Assembly: GCA_019635635.1 (NCBI GenBank)
Contig: JAHBZB010000001.1
Location: 372,001 to 436,000 of the forward strand
Source: Xanthobacteraceae bacterium
GTDB lineage: Bacteria > Pseudomonadota > Alphaproteobacteria > Rhizobiales > Xanthobacteraceae
Reading direction: 5' to 3'
DNA: 64,000 bases
Made by a program: the position numbers and the translations under genes. The notes under the pieces were generated by a model. It made no database searches. It was not told the origin of the DNA and saw nothing but the letters and a program-made list of their open reading frames with translations. Shown piece by piece: positions 26,507 through 35,373 of this stretch. The first letter of the stretch is position 1. Each line of letters starts with the position of its first letter.

Positions 26507-28783
26507 ATGGCTGACAAGAAGGGCCGCAACGCGCGGCCGACCTTCACCGATCAGGAAGCGCTGCAATTCCATTCGTCGGGACGTCCCGGCAAGCTGGAAG
26601 TCGTCGCGACCAAGCCGATGGCGACGCAGCGCGATCTTTCGCTCGCATACTCCCCCGGCGTCGCCGTACCCGTGCTTGCCATCGCCGAAGACCCGAGCCG
26701 CGCCTTCGACTACACCGCCAAGGGCAACCTCGTCGGCGTGATCTCGAACGGCACCGCGATTCTCGGCCTCGGCAACCTCGGCGCGCTCGCGTCCAAGCCG
26801 GTGATGGAAGGCAAGGCGGTGCTGTTCAAGCGCTTCGCCGACATCGACGCCTTCGACATCGAAATGAATACCGAAGATCCCGAAGAGATTATCAACGCGG
26901 TGAAGCCGCTCGGCGTCACGTTCGGCGGCATCAACCTCGAAGACATCAAGGCGCCGGAGTGCTTCATCATCGAGCAGCGCCTGCGCGAATTGCTCGACAT
27001 TCCCGTATTCCACGACGACCAGCACGGCACCGCGATCATCACCGCGGCCGGCATGATCAACGCGCTGCATCTCACCGGGCGCGACATCAAGACCGCGAAG
27101 CTCGTCGTGAACGGCGCAGGTGCTTCGGGCATCGCGACCGTCGAGTTGCTCAAGGCGCTCGGCATGCAGCCGAACAACATCCTGCTCTGCGACACCAAGG
27201 GCGTGGTTTACAAAGGCCGCACCGAGGGCATGAACCAGTGGAAGTCGGCGCATGCCGCCGACACCAAGGCGCGCACGCTTGCCGACGCCTTCAAGGGCGC
27301 GGACATCTGCCTCGGGCTTTCCGCGAAGGGCGCCTTCACCGCCGACATGGTGAAGTCGATGGCAGCACAGCCGATCATCTTCGCGCTCGCCAATCCCGAT
27401 CCGGAAATCTCGGCGGAAGAAGTGGCGCAGATCCGCGAAGACGCGATCATGGCGACCGGCCGCTCGGACTATCCGAACCAGATCAACAACGTGCTCGGCT
27501 TCCCCTATATCTTCCGCGGCGCGCTCGACGTGCGCGCGACCACGATCAATATGGAAATGAAGATCGCGGCGGCGGAAGCGCTCGCGCAGCTTGCGCGCGA
27601 GGATGTGCCGGACGAAGTGGCGGCGGCTTATGGCCAACGGCCGAAATTCGGCCCGGACTACATCATTCCGGTGCCATTCGATCCGCGACTTATCTCTTAT
27701 GTGCCGCCGGCGGTCGCGAAAGCGGCGATGGACACCGGCGTCGCGCGCCGGCCGATCATCGACATGGAGGCCTATGCGCAGCAGCTTCGCAACCGCCGCG
27801 ACCCGATCGCGGGCGTGTTGCAGCGGGTTTACGAACGCCTGCGCCGTCAGCCGAAGAAGGTGGTGTTCGCGGAGGGCGAAGAAGAGCAAGTGATCCGCGC
27901 CGCGGTGAGCTTCGTCTCGCGCGGCCTCGGTACCGCAGTGCTGGTCGGCCGCGAGCCGCGCGTAAAGGAAACCGCGAAACTCGCCGGCGTCGAACTGCCC
28001 GAGGGCGTCGAGATCCACAACGCGGCGCTTTCGAAGCGTACCACCGACTACGCGAATTATCTCTATGAACGCTTGCAGCGCGAAGGCTATCTCTATCGCG
28101 ATTGCCTTCGGCTCGTGAACAACGACCGCAACAACTTCGCGGCCTGCATGGTCGCGCTCGGCGACGGCGACGCGATGATTTCGGGCGTCACCCGCAATTA
28201 TTCGGTCGTGCTCGAAGATGTGCAGCGCGTGATCGATCCGAAGCCTGGCCACCGCGTAATGGGCGTCTCGATCGTGGTCTCGCGCGGGCGCACGGTGCTG
28301 ATCGCGGATACCGCGGTGACCGAACTGCCGACGGCGGAAGAACTCGCAGAGATCGCGGTCGAAGCGGCGGGCGTCGCGCGTCGGCTCGGTTATGAACCGC
28401 GGGTCGCGATGCTTGCGTTCTCGAGCTTCGGCCATCCGCCGGGAGAGCGCACCCAGCACGTGAAGGATGCGGTGAAATTGCTGCACGACCGTCGCGTCGA
28501 TTTCGAAGTCGACGGCGAAATGGCCGCAGACGTTGCACTGAACCGCGAGCTTGCGGCGGCCTATCCGTTCAGCCGCCTCACCGGCCCCGCAAACGTGCTC
28601 GTGATGCCGGCGTTCCACTCCGCATCGATCTCGACCAAGCTGTTGCAGGAAATGGGCGGCGCGACCGTGATCGGTCCGCTGCTCGTCGGTCTCGACCGCT
28701 CGGTGCAGATCGTGTCGCTCTCAGCCAAGGATTCCGATCTCGTGAACATGGCCGCGATCGCCGCTTATAATGTGAGCGGATAA
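26507..28783 (+). CDS. maeB: NADP-dependent malic enzyme with phosphotransacetylase-like domain
   Basis: This encodes 758 residues. The first 430 form malic enzyme: N-terminal substrate domain (DLSLAYSPGVAVPV, FHDDQHGTAIITAA) and the NAD(P) domain with GAGASGIATVELL (about 200). Residues 430-758 are a phosphate-acetyltransferase-like domain (KKVVFAEGEEEQVIRAA, GLDRSVQIVSLSA) that does not catalyse acetyl transfer in studied MaeB proteins and acts in regulation. The enzyme turns malate into pyruvate and CO2 with formation of NADPH. It stands alone and ends at a strong bidirectional terminator. Confidence 0.96.
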   Translation: MADKKGRNARPTFTDQEALQFHSSGRPGKLEVVATKPMATQRDLSLAYSPGVAVPVLAIAEDPSRAFDYTAKGNLVGVISNGTAILGLGNLGALASKPVMEGKAVLFKRFADIDAFDIEMNTEDPEEIINAVKPLGVTFGGINLEDIKAPECFIIEQRLRELLDIPVFHDDQHGTAIITAAGMINALHLTGRDIKTAKLVVNGAGASGIATVELLKALGMQPNNILLCDTKGVVYKGRTEGMNQWKSAHAADTKARTLADAFKGADICLGLSAKGAFTADMVKSMAAQPIIFALANPDPEISAEEVAQIREDAIMATGRSDYPNQINNVLGFPYIFRGALDVRATTINMEMKIAAAEALAQLAREDVPDEVAAAYGQRPKFGPDYIIPVPFDPRLISYVPPAVAKAAMDTGVARRPIIDMEAYAQQLRNRRDPIAGVLQRVYERLRRQPKKVVFAEGEEEQVIRAAVSFVSRGLGTAVLVGREPRVKETAKLAGVELPEGVEIHNAALSKRTTDYANYLYERLQREGYLYRDCLRLVNNDRNNFAACMVALGDGDAMISGVTRNYSVVLEDVQRVIDPKPGHRVMGVSIVVSRGRTVLIADTAVTELPTAEELAEIAVEAAGVARRLGYEPRVAMLAFSSFGHPPGERTQHVKDAVKLLHDRRVDFEVDGEMAADVALNRELAAAYPFSRLTGPANVLVMPAFHSASISTKLLQEMGGATVIGPLLVGLDRSVQIVSLSAKDSDLVNMAAIAAYNVSG

Positions 28784-28804
28784 GATCGACCGAAGATAGA
28801 TATG

Positions 28805-28833
28805 AAAAAGGCCGGCTTCACGCCGGCCTTTTT
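28805..28833. terminator. Bidirectional terminator between maeB and the PfkB kinase
   Basis: The sequence aaaaaggccggc-ttcac-gccggccttttt is a symmetrical stem with an A-run on one side and a T-run on the other. It can end transcription from both the plus-strand maeB and the convergent minus-strand kinase. Confidence 0.92.
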
Positions 28834-28835
28834 AT

Positions 28836-29837
28836 TTACCGCAGCAAGCCGTTCTCGTTCGCAAGATCGCGCAGGTTTCGCTCGGGCCGCGCGCCGATAT
28901 GCGAAATGATTTCCGCCGCGCACAGCGCGCCGAGTTTCAGCGAGCTGGTGTGCGGCATTCCCTTCGCGAAGCCGTAGAGAAAGCCCGCGGCGAACAGATC
29001 GCCCGCGCCCGTCGTATCGACCACGCGCTCGACCGGAAACGCCGGCACCGCGTCGATGGTGTCGCCGGTAACAACCATCGCGCCATCCTCGCTGCGGGTG
29101 ACGACGGCAATGCTCGCGTCCTTGCGCAGCGCCTCGACCGCGGCGTCGAAATCGCCGGTTTCGTAAAGGCTTTTCAGCTCGGCCTCGTTCGCGAAAATCA
29201 GATCGACCGTCTTGTTGCGAATGAGCTGGAGAAATTCCTTGCGGTAGCGGTCGACGCAGAACGCGTCCGAAAGCGTCAGCGCCACCGTGCGGTCGTTGTC
29301 ATGCGCGATTTCCGCGGCCTTGATGAAGGCTGCCTTCGCCTGCTTCGGATCCCAGAGATAGCCTTCGAGATAAAGCACCTTGGCGGAGCGGATTTCATCG
29401 ACGGAAATGTCGTCGGAGGAGAGATCCTGGGCCGCACCGAGATAGGTGTTCATGGTGCGCTGGCCGTCCGGCGTAACCAGAATGAAGCTGCGCGCGGTCG
29501 CGGGGCCATCGGTCGCAAGCGGCGTCGAGAAGGCAACATTGGACGCGCGGATGTCGCGCGCGAACGTCGCGCCAAGCTCGTCGTCCTTCACCTTCCCGAT
29601 GAAGGCGGCGCTGCCGCCGAGCATAGCAACGCCGACAATGGTGTTCGCGGCCGAGCCGCCCGAACATTCGATCACCGGGCCCATCGCATTATAGATCGCT
29701 TCGGCGCGCGGCTCGTCGATCAGCGACATCGAGCCTTTCGGCATCTTCTGGCGTGCGAGAAAGTCGTCGTCGGAGTGCGAAAGCACATCGACGATCGCGT
29801 TGCCGATGCCGATGACGTCATAGCGCGTGGATGACAT
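28836..29837 (-). CDS. PfkB-family adenosine kinase
   Basis: This encodes 333 residues with the PfkB signatures: N-terminal CSGGSAANTIVGVAMLGG and the C-terminal DTTGAGDLFAAGFLYG, in which GAGD supplies the anion hole and catalytic Asp. Proteins with this N-terminus (GIGNAIVDVLSHSDDDFLA...KGSMSLID) form a bacterial group annotated as adenosine kinase, phosphorylating adenosine to AMP in purine salvage. Substrate assignment rests on that resemblance. It is transcribed alone. Confidence 0.88.
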   Translation of the reverse strand: MSSTRYDVIGIGNAIVDVLSHSDDDFLARQKMPKGSMSLIDEPRAEAIYNAMGPVIECSGGSAANTIVGVAMLGGSAAFIGKVKDDELGATFARDIRASNVAFSTPLATDGPATARSFILVTPDGQRTMNTYLGAAQDLSSDDISVDEIRSAKVLYLEGYLWDPKQAKAAFIKAAEIAHDNDRTVALTLSDAFCVDRYRKEFLQLIRNKTVDLIFANEAELKSLYETGDFDAAVEALRKDASIAVVTRSEDGAMVVTGDTIDAVPAFPVERVVDTTGAGDLFAAGFLYGFAKGMPHTSSLKLGALCAAEIISHIGARPERNLRDLANENGLLR

Positions 29838-29902
29838 TTATGGATCTCCCCGGTTCGGGCACCGGGTAGCAAAGCCGGTTGCTTCCCGCAATGTTGGGGC
29901 GG

Positions 29903-30295
29903 CTATTTTCCGCCCAGTGCCTTCTGCATGGCAGCGGCGCCCGCGTCGATCATTCCGGCAATCGCAGGCTTCATTTCGTTGGGCAGCAAATCCGCAATCC
30001 AGACGACTTTGGTTTTTCCGCCTTCGGCAAAGACCTGTGAGGAGGCGTTGTGATGGGAAAGGCGGGGTCCGGTCGCCGACCAGGCGATCCGGCGCGCAGC
30101 ATCATCGACATCGACAATGACCTCGCGCGCGGTAATTCCATTGCCGAAGGTAACGAGCCGCGCGTCGCCTTCGAGTTTGCAGTCGATGACGAAGCCGGGG
30201 ACGAGCCGGGTATGGAGTGCGCCGACGTCGCGCATGGCGTCCCATACCGTTTCGGGACTTGCGTCGATCAGAAACTCCTTGCGGATGGTGGCCAT
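29903..30295 (-). CDS. SRPBCC (START-like) family protein
   Basis: This encodes 130 residues with the pattern of a Bet v1/START-like hydrophobic pocket protein: an N-terminal EFLIDASPETVWDAMRDVGALH strand-helix, then alternating strands and a long C-terminal helix (MKPAIAGMIDAGAAAMQKAL). This group includes polyketide cyclase-like and CoxG-like proteins. Ligand unknown. It lies 65 bases upstream of the kinase gene on the same strand. Confidence 0.8.
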   Translation of the reverse strand: MATIRKEFLIDASPETVWDAMRDVGALHTRLVPGFVIDCKLEGDARLVTFGNGITAREVIVDVDDAARRIAWSATGPRLSHHNASSQVFAEGGKTKVVWIADLLPNEMKPAIAGMIDAGAAAMQKALGGK

Positions 30296-30425
30296 GGCCG
30301 ATGTCCTTTCGCGCAGGCCAATAATTTAACGGCATTTACGCCCCGAAACCATGACCGGAAGCCTGCCCTTGCGAGGCCGCGCGCTGCCGTGGCATGACGC
30401 GCCGCGATATTGAAGGATCAGACAG

Positions 30426-31463
30426 ATGGCCGCCTTCCACCAGCGGGTCTTCTCCGGCGTTCAGCCCACCGGAAACCTACACCTCGGCAATTATCTCGGC
30501 GCGATAAAGCGTTTCGTCGAATTGCAGGCAGAGCACGAATGCATCTACTGCGTCGTCGATCTGCACGCGATCACGGTCTGGCAGGAGCCGGAAGAACTCC
30601 TGCGCCATACGCGCGAAGTGACCGCGGCCTTCATTGCCTGCGGCATCGATCCGAAGAAGCACATCGTCTTCAACCAGAGCCAGGTTTCCGGTCACGCGGA
30701 GCTTGCCTGGATCTTCAATTGCGTCGCGCGTCTGGGCTGGCTCAACCGCATGACGCAGTTCAAGGAGAAGGCGGGCAAAGATCGCGAGAACGTCTCGGTC
30801 GGGCTTTACGCCTATCCCGATTTGATGGCAGCCGACATTCTGGTCTATCGCGCGACGCATGTGCCGGTCGGCGAGGACCAGAAACAGCATCTCGAGCTTT
30901 GCCGCGACATCGCGCAGAAGTTCAACAACGACTACGGCAAGCGCATTGCCGATCTCGGTTTCGGCGACGCTTACTTTCCGCTGACGGAGCCGTTGATCTC
31001 CGGTCCGGCGACGCGCGTGATGTCGCTGCGCGACGGCACCAAGAAAATGTCGAAGTCCGACACCTCCGACAATTCGCGCATCAACCTCACCGATGACGCC
31101 GATGCCATCGCGCAGAAATTCCGCCGCGCGAAAACCGATCCGCATCCGCTGCCCTCGACGGTCGCGGAAATGGAAGCGCGGCCCGAAGCCGACAACCTGA
31201 TCGGCATCTACGCGGCACTCGCCGACAAGACCGCCGAAGACGTGCTCAACGAATTCGGCGGCGCGCAGTTCTCCAAATTTAAGGAGGCGCTGACCGAACT
31301 CGCGGTGACGAAACTCGGACCGATCGGCGCGGAGATGAAGCGGCTCACCGCAGACCCCGCGCATATCGACGCAGTGCTTGCCGACGGTGCGGCGCGTGCG
31401 CGCGTAATTGCAAGCGGCGTCATGAAGGATGTCGGCAAGATCGTCGGTTTCGTCGGATCGTAA
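30426..31463 (+). CDS. trpS: Tryptophan--tRNA ligase
   Basis: This encodes 345 residues. The class I aminoacyl-tRNA synthetase motifs are visible: PTGNLHLGN (HIGH-type HLGN at 19-22) and KMSKS at 207-211 followed by D. Conserved blocks include [17 protein letters not shown] and the [17 protein letters not shown] segment that contacts ATP and tryptophan. It charges tRNA-Trp. Divergent from the SRPBCC gene; a universal stress protein gene follows 85 bases downstream on the same strand. Confidence 0.97.
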   Translation: MAAFHQRVFSGVQPTGNLHLGNYLGAIKRFVELQAEHECIYCVVDLHAITVWQEPEELLRHTREVTAAFIACGIDPKKHIVFNQSQVSGHAELAWIFNCVARLGWLNRMTQFKEKAGKDRENVSVGLYAYPDLMAADILVYRATHVPVGEDQKQHLELCRDIAQKFNNDYGKRIADLGFGDAYFPLTEPLISGPATRVMSLRDGTKKMSKSDTSDNSRINLTDDADAIAQKFRRAKTDPHPLPSTVAEMEARPEADNLIGIYAALADKTAEDVLNEFGGAQFSKFKEALTELAVTKLGPIGAEMKRLTADPAHIDAVLADGAARARVIASGVMKDVGKIVGFVGS

Positions 31464-31548
31464 TCGCCGCATAACATCGCAGTATCGCGTTGCGGCTTGG
31501 CCGCGGCGCCCGCGCGTGGCAGAGTCTCGCGTCAACGGAATCGATCCC

Positions 31549-32046
31549 ATGCCCCGCACGCGCCAGAGTTTCGAATCCGGCCACCACCGCAAGTTTATGG
31601 TCGTCATCGACGAAACGCCGGAGTGCGACCGCGCCGTCTATTACGCGAGCCGCCGCGCGGTGCGCACCGGCGGCAAGCTCGTCATGCTCTCGGTGATTCC
31701 GACCGGCGAAGCGAATCAGCAATGGCTTGGCGTCGGCGAACTGATGCTCGCCGAAGCGCGCGACGAAGTCGAAAAGCGGCTCGATCATTTCTCCGCGCGT
31801 GCGCGGCATCTCGCCGGCATCGACGCGGAGCGCGTAATCCGCGAAGGCAGCAAGGCCGAGGAAATCCAGAAGCTCATCGACGAGGATCCCGACATCGGCG
31901 TGCTCGTACTCGCCGCGGGAACGGACAACAAAGGTCCCGGCCCGCTCGTCTCGTCGCTTGCGAGCAACCGCTCGGTGACCATGACGATCCCGATCACCAT
32001 CGTGCCGGGCCAGCTCACTGACGAAGAGCTCGACGCCCTGGCCTAA
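31549..32046 (+). CDS. Universal stress protein family
   Basis: This encodes 165 residues. The Usp alpha/beta fold is indicated by KFMVVIDETPECDRAVYYASRRA at the start and VLVLAAGTDNKGPGPLVSSL near the end. The canonical ATP-binding G-x2-G-x9-G(S/T) signature is altered, so nucleotide binding is uncertain. I chose the ATG at 31549; the longer frame from 31429 overlaps the end of trpS and lacks family sequence. Role unknown. Confidence 0.85.
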   Translation: MPRTRQSFESGHHRKFMVVIDETPECDRAVYYASRRAVRTGGKLVMLSVIPTGEANQQWLGVGELMLAEARDEVEKRLDHFSARARHLAGIDAERVIREGSKAEEIQKLIDEDPDIGVLVLAAGTDNKGPGPLVSSLASNRSVTMTIPITIVPGQLTDEELDALA

Positions 32047-32160
32047 GACTTCGCGCCGGGTTGGCATAAAAGCCCCGCGAAGCGCTCCCTTCCGCAAAGC
32101 CGTTGGAACCCCTACATAGGGGATGAAACGTGCCGAACGGGCCTGAAGGAGGCCGGAACC

Positions 32161-32721
32161 ATGTTCATCCAGACCGAAACCACGCCGAACCCGGCGACCC
32201 TGAAGTTCCTGCCCGGCAAGAGCGTATTGCCGCAGGGGACGCTCGACCTGCGCAGCAAGGAAGACGCCGAGCGCTCGCCGCTCGCAGCCACGCTGTTCGA
32301 AATTCCGGAAGTCTCGGGCGTGTTCTTCGGCCAGGACTTCATCACCGTCACCAAGACCGGCGGCGAATGGCAGCACCTGAAGCCCGCGATCCTCGGCGCG
32401 ATCATGGAGCACTTTCTCTCCGGCCAGCCGATCCTAAAATCGGGCGCCTCGGTGCAAACTTCCGCCGACGAGGAATTCTTCGATGCCGACGACGCTTCCA
32501 CCGTCGCCACCATCAAGGAACTGATCGAGACGCGGGTGCGTCCCGCGGTCGCAAACGACGGCGGCGACATCACCTTCCGCGGCTATAAAGACGGCGTCGT
32601 GTTTCTCAACATGAAGGGCGCGTGCGCCGGCTGTCCGTCGTCCACCGCGACCCTGAAAAACGGCATCGAGAATCTGCTCCGGCATTTCGTACCGGACGTG
32701 CAGGAAGTCAGGCCGATGTGA
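32161..32721 (+). CDS. NifU-like (Nfu) iron-sulfur cluster carrier
   Basis: This encodes 186 residues in two domains: an N-terminal Nfu_N domain (MFIQTETTPNPATLKFLPG to about 90) and a C-terminal NifU-type domain with the CxxC cluster site in GACAGCPSSTATLKNGIE. Two chains bind a 4Fe-4S cluster between their CxxC motifs and pass it to apo-enzymes such as lipoyl synthase and aconitase. A GGAGG site precedes the ATG by 7 bases. A terminator-like hairpin follows. Confidence 0.94.
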   Translation: MFIQTETTPNPATLKFLPGKSVLPQGTLDLRSKEDAERSPLAATLFEIPEVSGVFFGQDFITVTKTGGEWQHLKPAILGAIMEHFLSGQPILKSGASVQTSADEEFFDADDASTVATIKELIETRVRPAVANDGGDITFRGYKDGVVFLNMKGACAGCPSSTATLKNGIENLLRHFVPDVQEVRPM

Positions 32722-32726
32722 TGACG

Positions 32727-32757
32727 CGGGCCGCCTTCACCGGGCGGCCCGTTTCCT
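32727..32757 (+). terminator. Hairpin terminator after the Nfu gene
   Basis: The stem cgggccgcc / ggcggcccg with a 7-base loop starts 5 bases past the Nfu stop and is followed by a broken T-run (tttccttt). It lies 39 bases before the tsaB start. Confidence 0.65.
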
Positions 32758-32796
32758 TTAAGACGCAACGCACCGCTCCCGGATTGCGCGCCGTCC

Positions 32797-33483
32797 ATGA
32801 AAATTTTAGCGATCGATACCGCGCTCGACGCCTGTCAGGCCGCGATCTTCGATTCCGGCGAAGTGAAGACGATCGCGTTTCTCTCCCACGACATGCGCCG
32901 CGGCCACGCAGAGGCCTTGATCCCGACGATCGCGGACGCAATGAAAGCTGCCAGTCTCGCTTACGGCGACCTCGACCGGATCGCGACCACGGTCGGACCC
33001 GGTAGCTATACCGGCCTGCGCGTCGGCATCTCGGCCGCGAAGGGCCTTGCACTTGCCTCCGGCAAACCCGCTGTCGGCATCACGACGCTCGCCGCGTTGA
33101 GCGCGCCCTTGCTCGACGACGATCCGGCCGTGCCCGTTGTCGCCGCGATCGACGCGCGGCATGGAAATGTTTTCTTTCACATGGCGGGCGCGGGACATCG
33201 CGTGCTCTTGAGCCCGCGGCATGCCTCGATCGAGGATGCGGTGCAGGCGGTTTCGACCGGACCGGTACGCTTGGTGGGGCCAGCAGCGCCGCTGCTTGCT
33301 GCGAAGTGGCCGCGCCAATCGGCTTCCGCGCCGGTCGCGGTCGATGCGCGCACGAAACCCGCGATCGAATGGGTGGCGCGGCTCGCCGCACTCACCGACC
33401 CGATCCGCTCGCCGGCAAAGCCGCTTTATCTGCGTGCGCCCGACGTGACGCCGCAACAATCGCATCACGTGCCGCGGCGATGA
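32797..33483 (+). CDS. tsaB: tRNA N6-threonylcarbamoyladenosine biosynthesis protein TsaB
   Basis: This encodes 228 residues. The N-terminal ILAIDTALDACQAAI strand and the conserved VGPGSYTGLRVGISAAKGLALA block define TsaB (YeaZ). With TsaD and TsaE it makes the t6A modification at position 37 of tRNAs reading ANN codons; TsaB itself is the scaffold partner of TsaD. The stop overlaps the start of rimI by four bases (ATGA), the common tsaB-rimI arrangement. Confidence 0.94.
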   Translation: MKILAIDTALDACQAAIFDSGEVKTIAFLSHDMRRGHAEALIPTIADAMKAASLAYGDLDRIATTVGPGSYTGLRVGISAAKGLALASGKPAVGITTLAALSAPLLDDDPAVPVVAAIDARHGNVFFHMAGAGHRVLLSPRHASIEDAVQAVSTGPVRLVGPAAPLLAAKWPRQSASAPVAVDARTKPAIEWVARLAALTDPIRSPAKPLYLRAPDVTPQQSHHVPRR

Positions 33484-33974
33484 TCGGCAAACTCGCGCGG
33501 CTTTTTAAGCGAGCCGAACCCGCGATCCTCGATGCAAAGCCGGGCGATGCATCCGCGCTCGCGGCACTCCATCGTATTTCCTTCCGGCACGGCTGGAGCG
33601 AAACCGAATTCGAGCGGCTGCTCGCCGACCGCGGTGCGATCGCGCATGTCGCGCGCGCGAGCGGCGGGCGCGGCCCGGTGCTCGGTTTCGTGCTTTCGCA
33701 TCGCGTCGACTTCGAGGCCGAAATCCTGCTGGTCGCGCTCGCGCCCAGCGAGCGCGGACATGGCACCGCAACGAAGCTGCTCGCAAAACATCTCGCAAGA
33801 CTCGCGGCGGCAGGTGTCCGGCGCGTGTTTCTCGAGGTCGATGAAGGCAATAGGGCCGCGCGAAAACTTTATGCGCGCGCGGGCTTCGAAGAGGTCGGCC
33901 GCCGTGCCGGGTATTATCGTAAGCCCGAGGGAAATGCCGCGGCACTCGTGCTTGGGCGCGATCTTTCAGCCTGA
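33480..33974 (+). CDS. rimI: Ribosomal protein S18 alanine N-acetyltransferase RimI-type GNAT
   Basis: This encodes 164 residues. The GNAT acetyl-CoA site is seen as SERGHGTATKLLAKHLARLA and the substrate-side block as VFLEVDEGNRAARKLYARAGFEEVGRR. The position directly behind tsaB with overlapping stop and start supports RimI, which acetylates the N-terminal alanine of ribosomal protein S18. The N-terminal 30 residues contain a cluster of basic amino acids. Other GNAT functions cannot be excluded. Confidence 0.88.
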   Translation: MIGKLARLFKRAEPAILDAKPGDASALAALHRISFRHGWSETEFERLLADRGAIAHVARASGGRGPVLGFVLSHRVDFEAEILLVALAPSERGHGTATKLLAKHLARLAAAGVRRVFLEVDEGNRAARKLYARAGFEEVGRRAGYYRKPEGNAAALVLGRDLSA

Positions 33975-34039
33975 CGCCTGGTGGACGCGCGGACGAGGCG
34001 CCCCTAGAATCCGCGAGAAGGCGGCGAAAAGGACGGAAA

Positions 34040-34474
34040 TTGGGAAACGAACGGGAGCTTTCTGCGATCGAACAGGCCTGCGCTGCCAAGGGCATGCGCA
34101 TGACCGAGCAGCGGCGCGTGATCGCGCGCGTGCTCGGCGCGTCGCAGGATCATCCCGACGTAGAGGAGCTTTACCGCCGGGCGTCGGCGATCGACGACAA
34201 GATTTCGATTTCGACGGTCTATCGCACCGTGAAGCTGTTCGAGGATGCCGGCATCATCGAACGGCACGATTTCCGCGAAGGGCGCTCGCGCTACGAACAG
34301 GTGCCCGACGAGCACCACGATCACCTGATCGACGTGAACAACGGCAGCGTGATCGAATTCCGCTCGGAAGAGATCGAGCGCCTGCAAGAGGAAATCGCGC
34401 GGCGCTACGGCTACAAGCTCGTCGGCCACCGGCTCGAACTCTACGCGGTACGCCTCAAGGGCAAACCTTCCTGA
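34040..34474 (+). CDS. Fur-family metal regulator, Mur-like
   Basis: This encodes 144 residues with a winged-helix domain (MRMTEQRRVIARVLG, SISTVYRTVKLFEDAGIIERHDF) and a metal-binding dimer domain with DEHHDHLIDVNNG. In alphaproteobacteria this protein type usually acts as Mur, controlling manganese uptake, while Irr and RirA take over iron control; an irr gene is present at 58.4 kb. The start is TTG at 34040 with AGGACGG upstream; no ATG lies close enough to include the first conserved helix. It sits between rimI and plsC. Confidence 0.93.
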   Translation: MGNERELSAIEQACAAKGMRMTEQRRVIARVLGASQDHPDVEELYRRASAIDDKISISTVYRTVKLFEDAGIIERHDFREGRSRYEQVPDEHHDHLIDVNNGSVIEFRSEEIERLQEEIARRYGYKLVGHRLELYAVRLKGKPS

Positions 34475-34479
34475 ACGCC

Positions 34480-35298
34480 ATGGGCTTTGCGTATCGCGCA
34501 ACTCTGTTCGTGCTGCTCCTCCTGTTCGTGGTGCCGGCGCAGTGGCTCGGCCTGAAGTTCAAACTGCCTTATTTCCGCACTCTGCCGGTCTGGTTTCACC
34601 GCACGACGCTGAAAGCGCTCGGCATCAAGGTCGAAATCCTCGGCACGCCATCGCCGCAGGACCGGCCGCTTCTGTTCGTCGCCAATCATAATTCGTGGCT
34701 CGACATCCTCGTGCTCGGCTCGACCGTGCCGCTGGTCTTCATCGCGAAGGCGGAAATCGCGAAGTGGCCGCTGTTCGGCACGTTTGCGCGCATGCAGCGC
34801 TCGATCTTCGTCGATCGCTCGAAGCGGCACGGTACCGGACAGGTGAATCAGTCGATCGCGAAGATGCTTTCCGGCGGCGACCCGGTGGTGCTGTTCGGCG
34901 AAGGCACCTCGAGCGACGGCAACCGTGTGCTGCCGTTCCGCTCCGCACTCCTCGGGGGCCTGCGCGACGCGATGGAGGAGAACGGCCGCGGCTTCGTGCA
35001 GCCGGTCTCGATCGCCTACCGGAAGTTTCACGGCATCCCGATGGGCCGCCAGTACCGGGAAATCGCGGCCTGGTACGGCGACATGGACCTCGTGCCGCAT
35101 TTGCTGCGGGTGATCCGCGAAGGCGCGATCGATGTCACCGTCGCCTTCGGCAAGGTCATGGAAGTGGCCCACGAGGACGACCGTAAGGTCTTGTCCCGGA
35201 AGGTAGAATCGGCGGTGCGGGAGCTTGCGACGCTTTCGCTCGCCGGGCGGCCCGAGATGCTTGCGGAATCCGTTTCCTTGGCCGGGGAAAGGCGCTAA
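34480..35298 (+). CDS. plsC: 1-acyl-sn-glycerol-3-phosphate acyltransferase
   Basis: This encodes 272 residues. A hydrophobic N-terminus (about residues 5-24) anchors it to the inner membrane. The acyltransferase motif is ANHNSWLDILVLGS (HX4D), followed by the FVDRSKR block and LFGEGTSSDG. It would acylate lysophosphatidic acid to phosphatidic acid in phospholipid synthesis. It starts 6 bases after the Fur-family gene. The frame runs open upstream as far as 33532, but that part overlaps rimI and fur out of frame and is not coding. Confidence 0.9.
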   Translation: MGFAYRATLFVLLLLFVVPAQWLGLKFKLPYFRTLPVWFHRTTLKALGIKVEILGTPSPQDRPLLFVANHNSWLDILVLGSTVPLVFIAKAEIAKWPLFGTFARMQRSIFVDRSKRHGTGQVNQSIAKMLSGGDPVVLFGEGTSSDGNRVLPFRSALLGGLRDAMEENGRGFVQPVSIAYRKFHGIPMGRQYREIAAWYGDMDLVPHLLRVIREGAIDVTVAFGKVMEVAHEDDRKVLSRKVESAVRELATLSLAGRPEMLAESVSLAGERR

Positions 35299-35373
35299 GA
35301 CTTTCCACATGCCAATTCAGGGTGAATTGCCTTGCTCCCGCAACCTAGGCGGGTGCCTGCGCATTTCGACTTA

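Noticed and set aside
33532-35298. A 588-codon frame that would fuse extra sequence to the N-terminus of PlsC.
   Set aside because: The upstream part overlaps rimI and the Fur-family gene in another frame; PlsC begins with a normal hydrophobic N-terminus at 34480.
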